Positions 28,449-40,800 of a stretch of DNA of 64,000 nucleotides are shown piece by piece. How positions within the stretch are numbered: the first letter of the stretch is position 1; every line of letters begins with the position of its first letter. The stretch comes from Pectinophora gossypiella (taxonomy: Eukaryota; Arthropoda; Insecta; Lepidoptera; Gelechiidae). The position numbers and the translations under genes were made by a program. The notes under the pieces were generated by a model, which saw only the letters and a list, made by a program, of their open reading frames with translations, made no database searches and was not told the origin of the DNA. The stretch spans positions 1,240,001-1,304,000 of the forward strand of contig NC_065407.1 of the NCBI RefSeq assembly GCF_024362695.1. Reading direction: 5' to 3'.

Positions 28449-30024
28449 TACTACATTTCCGTCCCGCCGCATATTAATCATGTTACGTCTGTTGGATTAT
28501 AATGACTAGCCTTTGAGTACGTTATCTTGCAATAGGTCCATAGCTTACGCGGCCTCTATCGGAATGGTATCTATTTTATTTCTTCTTATTTTTTTTTTCT
28601 TTGTTGTCACTTGTTAGGTTAAGAATGCAATATCAGAAGAATGAAAAAAAGAATGGGCTCCTTTGGAAAGGTTGGAAGGCGCGAAACTCGTACGTAGCTG
28701 CTGAGAAAAATGGTGCTACGGACGTAAGTTGGCTAAAAGTCGTTTACATAATGCATTTTTTTTATTTGTGTTTCTGATTCTGATAACCTTCCCCTTTAAA
28801 ATTGATATACATTATGATATATAATTATGTATATAGACTTAGTTAAATAGTTTTTCGACAACAAATCCTGAGGTGATTTTGCAGTCCACTACTGTACACT
28901 CAGGACAAACATGGCCGTAAAAAACCCTAGGACAGAGTTTGATAGAACTTTACCAGAATCATAGGACAAGTATGAGCTATCATTACATGCAAGTCTCACC
29001 AGTGGAGGTTCTTGGACCAAGTTCCAAGTTGCTGATAAGCTTATAATATGCAATACCGTAATGACTTGCTAATGATGACGATTTCTTGCAATAGGCAATA
29101 GCTTAGGCGGTCTCTATCGGAGAGGTGTCTATTTATTTTTCTTGTTATTATCACTCAGATCAAATTCCGGAAGCAATATAAAAAAAATCGGTAAGATACT
29201 TTTGGAAGGGGTAAAAGGCATGAAACTTGAACTTAGCTACCGAGAAACAATGGCGCTGCAGATGCAAATTGACTATAATTCGCTTACATAAAGACTTTTT
29301 TTGTTTTTTTTTTTTTATGTTTCGGATTCTGGAAAAGATCCTCTTTAAAATGATATACAATATGATACATAATTATTTATGTAGACTTAGTTATCCAGCA
29401 ACAAATCTTGAGTCGATTTTAGCTCCCACTGCATTTTATCACATTTTTAGCCAGGACAAACATGGCCGTAAAAAAAGAACCCCGGGACAGAATCTGATAG
29501 AACTTTGCCAGAATCATAGGAAAAGCATAAGCTTTCATTACATATAAGTCTCATCAGTGGAGGTTCTTGGACCAAGTTTCATACAAAAGTGCCCATTGTC
29601 ATTTCAACAAAAATTTAATCATACTCATAAGTGTATTTTATGTCGTCGTTAAACATCTACAATTCTTCAATAATTGTATTCACGTCACTAGAAAAACTTT
29701 AGCTGGGTTAATGGCAGCCCCCGACGGATATTCCTCGGTTATGTATTATGGTAAAATTATTATCGCTACATTTAAGTATATTTTCGAGAAACAGACACGT
29801 TAGGAAAAAACTGTAAACATCCATATTCATTGTTTAGGTACTTAAGTATATCTATTACCGATGTCTCGAGATATCAACTCTTTTTAGAAAGTATTTTTAA
29901 GTCTAATATAATATTTCGTTACATAATAATTGGGTTAAGTCGGGGGTTTTGAGTTATTTTATTCTTTTTCGATGAGATTTTTACCGTCGTGGGTTTTTTC
30001 AAAATTTTTAATTTTGCTTAATTT
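28449..30024 (-). repeat. Right arm of the palindrome
   Basis: Mirror of 26684-28138. It is longer mainly because of ~120 bp near 29580-29720 absent from the left arm. Both units are present; on the plus strand each reads QDKHGRKK ... LIELCQNHR. Confidence 0.93.
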
Positions 30025-31397
30025 TTTATAGTTTTTTTCCATTGTTTCTTCTTAGCCCACTGGGCTAAGCCCAGGCTTTTTTCTATTTTTCAACTTATCT
30101 TTTTATGATGAGAAAAACCTCTTCCTAGGGATGAAAACATCGTTAGGTATCCCATATTGCAATGTTCTGAACCAAAATGGTAAAATCGTAGAATAAAGTT
30201 ACTGTCTACGGGTAAAACCAAGGACTAAGTAAAACGGAACTATGGTGACAATAAGTCCAAAAATTGTATGAATGTAAGACAAGCAATCATTTGACCACAA
30301 TTTCGCTTCTCGCTTTAAATGAAACACAAAGGTGCTCTGCTATATAATATATTTCAATATACAATAATACATGATTTAAAATACATTACACTCACATTAA
30401 GCGTACACTACACGCTGCTTTTATACATTTGTAATAAATATATGTATTAAATGATTTTTCCATTCAACTGCGATGACGAGATAATGATTCAATGTACCTA
30501 TTAGATTACTGCTCATGCCAATAATATTTCTACTTATCTATATATGTAGATATTTATTTTACATATCGTCGACTTATAATGAAACCATGCGAGTGCATTT
30601 TTGAAAAATCACATTCGGATGTGTTTTTTATTATCTTCTTCTTATGTAGGTAAGGGTAATCTTAATTAGTGTACCTACTTAAATCATAATTAAATCTATT
30701 TGTTTACAAATGTGTAAGGAAGATATTAAACGTTCAATATTTGGCACAATATTAGGTATATTACATTATGATATTATATTCGTTGATATATCAGTTTTTC
30801 TAAAAATGTATATAAAAGGAATATTGTAAATAATTAATTATGCCTTTCTGAATACATATATTATAAAAATATTGCATTGAAGAACAATTTTGTTATAGTT
30901 ACTTTATTTAGGCCATTTGCAAGTGACATTTTTCAAATATCCAAGGATTATAATTATTACAAAGTAAATTACCTACTAGATATTTGTTATACACTGACTT
31001 AAAAAATATTATTGTGAATTACATCTTTGGCTCACGATGTTAAACTTATGTTCTTACTTATAAATGCATGCGTTTAGAGTAGAAATATATCTAAGTATAA
31101 CAATTACTACATACATTATGCATCCTTAATGTGGATATTAAGTACATATTATTATATGTGTGTTTTGATAAACATTTAATATAAACATGCAACAATTTCT
31201 GATATTTGCAAAAGGTACTCTGGTACTGCAGATAGGTTTTTCTTTACTAAATATACGGGTACATTACTAGTAAAGGCATTGATATAAAATATGTTACTAT
31301 AGTAGTAAAAGGGTTTTAAACCTTTTTAGCATAGTGTCAGTGGCGCCAACTGGCGGATTTTGGATAAAGCGATCGTTAATTTTTTTTTAAATGGACT
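30025..31397. other. AT-rich intergenic stretch
   Basis: I see no gene here. It is very AT-rich (long TA/ATAT tracts at 30700-31200), with no strong ORF on either strand. Confidence 0.5.
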
Positions 31398-31548
31398 GGG
31401 AGCATAAAAAGCCACATCGAAGCAATTCATCTAATATTGCAATATGACATTTGCGCATATAAAAGTAAGTGCGCAATGCAAACAAATGTCAAAAAGCAAT
31501 TTTCCTTTTTAAGGTGAATTGCTTTGATGTGGCCTTATTAACCCCTCT
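31398..31548. mobile_element. Palindromic MITE (GCCACATCGAAGCAATTCAT family)
   Basis: A ~150-bp hairpin with ends GCCACATCGAAGCAATTCAT / mirrored AATTGCTTTGATGTGGC. A second internal stem TGACATTTGCGCATATAAAA... pairs with GCAAACAAATGTCA. Other copies: 47182-47332, 57009-57168 and 59031-59183. Confidence 0.75.
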
Positions 31549-31725
31549 GTTGTTAAGTCAACCCTCTTAGTAAAGTTGGCACCCCTCAGTACAAACAAAA
31601 TAGTATTGCATTTACAGATGTAATTACTCATGACATGACCATAACCCCTTTATATAAGCACTTCCATATTATTTTTTAACCCTGTCGATAAAATTATTCT
31701 ACACATTAAAGTTTTTCAATAACTA

Positions 31726-31867
31726 TACCCCTTATTATAATGTAGCATAATAAGAGTGATACAATGTGTCGTCTCTTTTGTGCTGTACTGTATAGCATTC
31801 TCTCGTCTCTTTCGCTAGGGAATGTACTAAACTCTATTCTGCTCTTATTCTAATCATGCTACGTTTT
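31726..31867. repeat. Short MITE with CCCCTTAT...AAGGGG ends
   Basis: Left ACCCCTTATTATAATGTAGC and right CTAATCATGCTACGTTTTAAGGGG, with internal GTCTCTTTCGC. Part of it resembles the right edge of the palindrome loop (28415-28500). Confidence 0.5.
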
Positions 31868-32256
31868 AAGGGGTTCAATATTAAATAGTAACAGCATATG
31901 AAGACATTTTATGCAACTAAAACTAAAAAAGATTATTCTTAAAAATAAAAACAAATAACAAAAAAATCATATCCTTTCTTTTGGCTTTGCCATGGTTGGA
32001 TAAAAAAGAAAATATAAAACCTATTGTATACATAACATATAGCATTTTTTAAAAATTGCATTATAAATTAGAATAGGATAACATAATTATCACAAACTTT
32101 TGTGCTACACCAATATTTAATAGCTATCACAGAGCAAATTAAATATGTGACTGAATATAGAGAAGTGCTTCTTCATCTATTTAAAACTAGTCATATTTTC
32201 CTTTTTAAGATCATTTAATGTGAACTTTGGAATTACGAAATTCGCCATTCCAGAAT

Positions 32257-33793
32257 TCAGTTTGCATTTTCGAGTCTTTCTTTAAGGCGAAAATATATTT
32301 TTAGGCTTGGTCGTAATATGGTGAACAGCATAACAGTTAATACCAGCACCAGATTAGTATATCGCAATATGTCACCAAAGGCCCACCAGCTCGAGAATAT
32401 TCCAAGTAATATTGTAATGATACCCAGAGAAAATGTTGTCAATCCAACAGTAGCATGTATCAATTTAGTATAAATAGGAGCCAAATATCTCTTTAAATTT
32501 AAACTGTACAGAGCACCTATACCTCCAGTCATTGTTCCTAGCATCAGAATTAATGAGGCCAGACCAAACTTAGCATGCAATGTGGCAAAATGTGGCTTCT
32601 CATGAATAATTTTATTGGAGAGTATGACAAGAAACCCGACAGTAATGATGATACCACCACATAGTTGAATAACCCAATGTCGAGCACTCCTCAATCGTAT
32701 TGGCATCCATTCAGTAGCCAGGTCACCAGGTGTTATTGCATTCACAGCGGATGTCATGAACACCATCCACTGAAAATAATAATTATAAAACCTATAATAT
32801 TAATTAGATAAATTATTATTATTTATTAATATTTTTTTACCATTTATTATAATCATTAAATGATATGGGGTAAATTAAATAAAAGAGTCTGACCAAAGTT
32901 ACACAAATAAAAAATTACATTTTGTTAAAAATGATTTTTTGTGCCATGTGTTGAATAATTAGAGTGTAGGGTCTAGTTCCTACCTGTTACCTAGAAAGCG
33001 TATGTGAAGCGCATTCAGTGTAAAACGGTAATAAATTTGCCTTTTTCTCATTTATGATTATTTCTGAGGCTTCATTTTATTTATGCCACAAGAGGTAAAA
33101 TGATAATGTATTTTCTTTAAATTATTGATTAAATATACATTCCAATACAAAAGATTTTACTGAGTTTCTGTATTTTTGTTACATATAGAGGTAAGGTAAG
33201 GTAAGGTAAAGGTAAGGTAGTTTTGTAAACCTTTACAAAACTTTTTTATAATATGTAGTTTCTAATAAGTACCTACTAATAAGAACATTTAAATAGCAAG
33301 TTGTCAATAACTTTAGACACGAAGAAAATAGGAAGGGTTTATATTTTTATTGTTTGTAGGATCTCTAGACCTTCAAATAGAGGCAAAAAGGTATAGAGTT
33401 CATTTAGCTTAGTTTATCTATGATAAAAATAATAATTTGGATCACCGAATGGTGTGGCTATGCTGACGCTATCTATTGTAGCCGAAATATATATGAGGGT
33501 CCCAACACCCTTAATTAGTTGTAGTGTGGTAAACAAAATACATTTATACATTAGTAGTTATTTAAACTCACCCCTAAAGCCATCAGAGTAGGGTGAAAGG
33601 AAAACAAAGTAGCACCATCTTTGAAGCAGCAGTAGATAATAATACCCACGAAAACCAGTGCACAAATATTGCTGACAAGATTTATATAACTTGGTTTAGA
33701 GCTGGTACTTGAAGAAACCAGGCGAGATGTTTCGGAATTTTTGTCAGGGCCAGCCATTTCTCCTGTAGGGCTATCCCGGTCTAAGGTCTCCAT
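32257..33793 (-). CDS. Cytochrome b561-domain transmembrane reductase (CYB561D1/D2-like)
   Basis: Two exons on the minus strand, 33793-33572 and 32769-32257, join in phase 0 through a canonical intron for 244 residues. The N-terminus (~35 residues) is polar and cytosolic-like, and six hydrophobic helices follow. The four conserved haem-ligand histidines can be placed at about H67 (SFHPTLM), H105 (RSARHW), H139 (ATLHAKFG) and H179 (KLIHATVG), spaced as in the b561 core. The family moves electrons across membranes from ascorbate to ferric iron or monodehydroascorbate; the D1/D2 subgroup acts in endomembranes. A ligand set this complete argues for a working protein. It is divergently arranged with the receptor gene at 34866, about 1.07 kb between start codons. 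The intron (32770-33571) is AT-rich with no other gene. Confidence 0.9.
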
Positions 33794-34628
33794 CGAGTTT
33801 TACGTGGTGCGTTGCAAAACAGTCGAGTTCAACAGGTAGGACAAGTTTTATTTTCCTTTTAAAATGTATCAATTTACGACAAAATAGTTTTAATGGACCA
33901 CTAACTGACACAATAGTTATTATTATTATGGCACAATTAAGTTGATAAACCCAAAATGATTTATCATTTGGGCTAAAAACTCACTGTCAATAATTTGACT
34001 ATCAACATAACTGAACGAATCAAGAACGAATGAATCTTTTGTTTTTAATGTTTATGTTTAGTTTATGGCCTGCAAACAAGTCTTTTGGAATGGATGAATC
34101 AAATTTCCATTTTAATGATTAAAAAAACGAAACAAGTTTCAACTATTTAATAATGTTTATTTTGTTTTTGTTACAATTTACACAGCCTATATTTACGTCT
34201 CACTGCTGGGCACATGGCTCTCCTTAATCAATCGGAGGGTGTATGGACGCAAACCCACATAAAAACTGCCCTGCACTTGCTTCTGACTGATATGCTCATG
34301 CATGCATCAGGTGTGCCGATGCTATGTCTATGGCCGATGCCTTTATTGTTTTGAATTTATTTTTAATCGAGATGAATCGAGGACCTCGATTAGTTCAGTT
34401 GAACTCAACGTGATCGAACTTGCCGGGCACTTGTTTTGAACTGAACCAATCACATCAATATCAATACGTCAGCTGTCTACTGTTCTATCTTTTTCTGTTT
34501 ACTCAATATAGACAAAGAACGATATATTGACATGTCCGGACATGTCAACAATCACCTGATATCTCTGTCTCATTTCCTCTTGTGCAGTGCAACGATCTTG
34601 TTTCTTTTTCTTGCGAACAAAACAGCAT
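33794..34628. promoter_or_regulatory. Intergenic region between divergent reductase and receptor genes
   Basis: It should hold both promoters. A SINE tail remnant (about 34190-34260, CTCACTGCTGGGCACATGGC) is embedded. No convincing TATA box was seen for either gene. Confidence 0.45.
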
Positions 34629-34661
34629 TCAGTATTTGGCGTTCGTTGTGTTCTGTAGTCC
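34629..34661 (+). promoter_or_regulatory. Possible initiator and DPE of the receptor gene
   Basis: TCAGTA at 34629-34634 fits the arthropod initiator. AGTCC at 34657-34661 fits the downstream element, about one base from ideal spacing. Inferred only from motif match ~235 bases before the start codon. Confidence 0.3.
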
Positions 34662-34865
34662 GACGAATTTTATTAATTTTAAAAAGTTTTGTTTAGTGGC
34701 GGTGACAAATAAATTCGAAAACTATGAAAAGTGAAATGTATCTTAGTTGGTAGTAACTGAGTTGAAATGGATACGTGAACGTGAAATAGTGTTAAATTAG
34801 ACTTTTATTGGGTGTCCTGTTGCTGGAACCGTCCGAGCTTTACAAAACAGAAATAAATCTAAATC

Positions 34866-37800
34866 ATGATGCTGTAAGTACCTTAAGTCATATCAAGTAA
34901 TGAAATCTCTGTAATTTAGGTAATAGTAAATGAGCACATATATTACTTATTGTGAAAAGTGCACATGTACCTAACTATTAATCTAAATAAAATACCAACC
35001 TGTTTTGATTTGATTTTTGGAAACAATTTGCACTCACACGTGTTGCTTACTACGTATTGTGTTAAATTATCAGTTGAACAACCTCACCACAAACCTGGTG
35101 TATTGAGCCGCTAAGAGTCCCTGACATGGCTCATGTAACAACTATAAACTTACATCATCAGTATGGATCATCTTACTTTTGGTCAATTGGGTGATCAGTC
35201 TGTAACTTCCGACTAGGGATCACAAAGCGATTTCAGTGATATATCCCCACTTGGATTTGAACCAGGCAAATTTGGATCATGAGCTCAACACTCAATATTA
35301 TCTTACGTTATTTGCTAAGGCATGGTTTTTGCTGTAAGGTAAAATATGAAATGAGTGCTTGTACCTGGTGAAAGCTGACGGTCTTTCAATTGTGACTTTG
35401 GATGTTGCTGCTCAGAAGAATTATCTCAAATCATACTGATACCAATTACAATATCTACCTATTCAGAATAATTTGATATAATATTTTCTGCTAGTCGTAT
35501 CTCACAGGTGAAGTAACTACCTAGGTAGTAACTGTTCAAACAAACTTTGTGATCATTGTTGCTAAACTTGGTAGATATTTGATGCACCATATATCAAACA
35601 TAATTACCCATATATGTATTACATTAATTTAGTACAATTTATTTAAGTTTGTGTGTTCTTTGTGGGATTTGAGGAAAATTTTATCCCTTTAGGAATACTG
35701 ACTTTGCTCTCTCTTAGTAGCTGTCAACCAGTGTTGCAGTAAGCAGGATGGTAGGGTAAAACACACAAACAGGATGACACCATAAGAATTGATTTTTATT
35801 CACTTACCATTTTAGTACTAAACCAAAGCATCTTCTTTTAAGTTTGGACTCAAGAAAAGATCTTTTTATGCACTATATTTTCTTAATATCTGAACTAAAC
35901 TGACTAATGTACATCCTACTGGGCACAAGTTTCTCCTCAATAGACCAGAAAGTACTGAGCATACTCCACTCCGATGCAAGTAGAGTGTGGTGTAGGTCAT
36001 TGAATCCTAGTCAAAAGCGGACCAGGAGCGGTATCCACTGCCTGAGGTGGGGTTTTAGAGTGCCAATACCTATATGTCGTGTTTTTTATTCAGTACCTAC
36101 CTATGTCCTACCCTTCTTCTATCGTGTGGGTTGTGAGATGGATTACCAACCCCATCAACCCTGCTGTCAGGGTTACTATTGAGCTGCCAAGGGCCCGACA
36201 TGGCTCATGTAACGACTACTAACCTGCATCAGTAAGTAGTAACTGGGACCAACGGCTTAACGTGCCTTCCGAAGCACGGATCATCTTGCTTTCGGACAAT
36301 CTGGTGATCAGCCTGTATGTCCTAACCAAACCAGGGATCACAAAGTGGTTTTTGTGATATGTCCATACTGGGATTCGAACCCGGATCGTGAGCCGAACGC
36401 TCAACCACTGGACCACGGAGGCCGTTAAATCGCCGTTAATATCGGGATTTCAACCCGGGACCTCCGGATCGTGAGCCGAATGCTAAACCACTGGACCTCG
36501 TATATCTAGGTTATATCAGGTACATTGCTGTCCGTGATGACCTAGACCAGCACATCGGATCGTCTGTCGACTTAGACCAGCTTGACAGATGACTGGTTAC
36601 CCTCGAGGCGACGGACTCCCCGTATATCTAGGTTGACTCGATTGACTATCGAATCATGCTCATTATTCAAACAAACACTATCATCTTTCGATAGTGAATC
36701 CGTAATGCTGGAGGCCAACCGAGTTGACCAGGAATTGAAAACTCGGCATGTCATGGGAGCAAGTTACAGAGGCAGCAAAAGATCGCGAGGGGTGGAAATC
36801 TGTTATTCGAACCCTACATCCCAACAGGGGATAAAAAGATTAGGAGAAGAAGAGGAATCCGTGATAGCCCTGTTCAGAGAACGCGTGACGTGACTTACAT
36901 ACTTACATCGTACGGTCATAGCTTCGAATCTCGGCTAGGGCTTTAAATAGAAATCACGTAGTTTTCAGGATTTCTACCTGGTTTATGGCAATAAAAACGT
37001 TCCCTGTTACATGGGATTTAAGCGCGCAGTGGAAGTTATACTATACACCTATGCCTACTCCTTCGGGGACATAGGCGTGAAGGCATGTTATGTTTTTTCT
37101 CGTAAAGTGTATTATAACACGTGTTACTGTCACTGTGAAGTGCTAGTGGTCCTGTGCCCCCCTTTCCATCGAAGCTACCTACTATCGAAGTAGGTATGTA
37201 TGTCGTTAGATGAGCTATAACACCAGGGTTGATGAGGTTGGTCTCACAACCCACTCAAGAGATGAAGAACCGAAAGATAGGATGTTATTATCACTCCGGT
37301 AGTTAATTATGACTGTATGAACAATACAGAATTCCCAATCGGTACACCCCCTCAAATAAATGCGTAATTCATGCTAATATTATTAATAGGAAAGCGTGTG
37401 TATGTCTATTTGTCCGTCTTTCACGGCAAAACGGAGCGACGAATTAACGTGATAGGTGAAGGGGTGGACAGTGACATAGGTATGCTATTTTGTCTCTTTC
37501 TAACTCCCCACTAAGGTGGAAGTTTGTATAGAGCAGTCCGCAATTTTCAAGGTAGAAACTTAAAAATTGGTATGCATGGCATATACACAAATAGTCCATT
37601 TGTGACAAACAAAAAATCGTGCATCTTTTTTACAAGTTTGCCCCCAACCCCTTCAAAGAGGGGGTGAAATTTTATAATGGACTTTTCGCACAGTTAGGAA
37701 GCTAAAAATTGGTATATTGGGAAAGGGGAACTGCGTTGTTCCGAATTTAACACGAGCGAAGCAGCGGGCAAAAGCTAGTGTCGTTATAAATATCACGAAG

Positions 37801-40800
37801 GTTGATATCACCAGTCGCTGATTTTTTAGGGTTCCGAACTTCAAAACGAAAAACGGAACCCTTATAACACGCTGTCGTCCGTCTGTCAAGACCCTTTTTC
37901 TCGGGAACGCGTGGATGTATCAAGTTGGACTTATGTCTGTGGTCCCTTGAAACTGTAAAAAAAAACAATATACGGCTACTTGAGGCTTATTTTCTAACAT
38001 TTCGCAGGGGAATGAAACCTATGGGGTACTTACCATAGAATCATCTTCTTCTTCTATCGTTTGGGTTGTCATGAACCCTGGTGTCAGAGTTATTATTGAG
38101 CCGCCAAAGGCCCCTAACATGGCTCATGTAACGATTACTCACTTAAATCAGTAAGTAGGTAGTAACCGAATCATGTAATTTGGCGATTACAAACTTATTT
38201 GCAGTTTGTAATCGGTCGATGTATGGAGGCTATAGTTTTCCAACGACAAACACAAAGCCTTCCTTAGATTATCTTTGTAAATATTTGACAGTTTGTATGG
38301 AACCCTCGTTGCGCGACTGAGACTCGCACTTGACCAGTTTTTTTATTATTATATATGTATAACCCTAAAAGTAAAAGTTGTAGGTATTATTCGGTCCTAT
38401 CTTTTTTATAAAGCGCCCTCTGCATTTATTCGTAAACAGGAAAATAAATTCAATGCCAATGTCTTTCGTCAAAAATATGCGGATTTAATTTTATCATTCA
38501 ATACAACTCCGATACACCGTTACGATTCTGCATAGATGTTATCATCTTTATGTTACTTTAAAAGGACCATGATGCTCTTATTCTAGCTAGATCTAGATCT
38601 TGTCAGCTCGCAACAGCAAAAACTGCTCCGCGACCTCGCTGGCGTGGTCCTGCACAGACAAAGCCCTGGGCCAGGTTCGCGCCCACCTGGGCACCTGTTC
38701 TCTTGAATTTTATACCGCATGATAGTCCTTAAAGCTCCACATACCGGCCAAGTAGTGAAGGGCAAATCTGCATCAAAATGAAACACGTTCGAAAAAAAGT
38801 TTACCTATTATTGAAGTCACTGTACAGATAATTAAGTCAATGTCCTACTTAATTGTAATGGAAATATCACATAACTTATGTTTAGCGCTTGGTTGGAATA
38901 ATTATTGCACAACATTTCATCATCTTTTCTCCCCACCCTTAGATACCATCCTGTTGGATTACTTAGCGCGTAGCAACTAACATTGACCTTATAAATTTGT
39001 CCAGTTTAAAACTACCTATGAATGTGAAAAATCTTGTCGAAATAGAGACATGGAGACAATGCTAAACATATGCTTTTGCGCAGATTTGAAGGGCTCTGTA
39101 TTTTAATTTGTAGCTAGTGTCAAGTTATGTTGGACGGCCGATATAGGCTCTTTTTGTTCTGCCGCCTCGTATCAGGCAGTGCTAGGTGCCTTGGCAACCG
39201 GGCGAGCTAACGTCTGCGCCCGCGCCGCTGCGCCGTCGTCGCCCGCCATCGCTCGCCAGCGATGACTCACGCGCATACTCGCCGTCGTCCGATCTTCGAC
39301 ATACAAACCGGATTAGTTGCGGTTACCTTTCGGTTTCTTTTGAGTTTTGAGTAGGTAATTTAAACTGTTTATTTACAATGCGTTAATCCAGAAATTCGGC
39401 ATATAGTGCAATGGGTTAATTAGTAATTGAGTAGATAGGTAGGTAGGTACTTGCAGAATAGTACTATTGCGGGGCTATTGCAGGCTGCGTTGCGGGGTGA
39501 TAATTTTTATTTTTTATTTATTTTTATTTATTTATTTATTTATTTTTAGGGAAATTTACAGCAAAATTACACAAAATATACACAACTCTAAGAAGCTACA
39601 TGCCAACAAAAAATTTCCACATATATGAGTCTAAACAGTTAACTACATACTAAAAAACGTAAACCGTTTGTTAACGGGATAAGTCCGATAACAGCAGCAT
39701 TAACAAATAACTAGAAGAAACGAATTAATAAACGTGTAAGTACAGTTAAAGATACAATAACATCTGAAGTAAAACAGTTCAAATAATTCTATCAAACACT
39801 ATAAGCCTAACCTATTAAAATGGCTCTGGGTTAACAATCTCTTTACGGATGCAATGCTAGTGCAGAAAAGGTCTATGTCAAGATCAGTAGACGCCTTGTT
39901 GAAACTATTACATGCTCTAATTATAAAAGTGTTACTACAGTAGTTTGTAGTTGCAGGCTGCAATGATAGGAGTGGTCTCTGACGAAAGCGTAGCTGGTTA
40001 GTGCGAATTCTAATCTTATTGAGTAATTCAGGGCTGTCAATCCTACCTCTAGCGACGTTCATTAAATAACAAATATCAGCGATGTTCCGTCGTACAGCTA
40101 GGGGTAAAAAATGATATTGTTTACAGCGATACTCATAGTCGGGAAGCTTTTTATGAGCTTTATAGTCGAGAAAACGTAAAAATCGTTTCTGAACACCTTC
40201 AATACGGCCTATGTGAGTTGCATATTGAGGGTTCCATACCTGGGAGGCGTACTCTAAGTGGCTACGTACGAAGGCACAGTATAATATTTTTATTGACTTC
40301 AGAGTCCGGAAAGTAGCGGAAGTCCTCATAACAAATCCCAAAGCTCTTGAGGACTTGTTAATGACATAGTCGAGGTGGTTAGTAAATAACATTTTCCTAT
40401 CATGTATTACACCAAGGTCTTTAATTTCGTTGACTTTAGAAACTTTTTTATTTAATAAAACATATTCAGAATCAAATAAAATATACCTACGCGTGAATGA
40501 CATGAAAAAACATTTAGACACATTCAGATCTAATTTATTATGAATGCAATATGTTTCAAACCTGAATAAGTCAGCCTGAAGTTCAGTTACATCAGACGCT
40601 TTATTTATTACCTTAAGTATTTTCATGTCATCAGCAAACAGCAAGATATCAGAGTTGCAGAAGCAATTCTTGATGTCCATAATGAAAATTACAAACAGCA
40701 TAGGCCCTAGTATCGATCCTTGAGGGACCCCAGAAGGAATGGTGGACCAGTCAGATGTGAATCCGTTAAGTACGACTGCTTGAGTGCGATTGTCAATGTA

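Noticed and set aside
26877..30024. Interpretation of the big inverted repeat as a foldback transposon
   Set aside because: No target duplication or defined terminus was found at either outer end. Structural inversion or duplication fits better.
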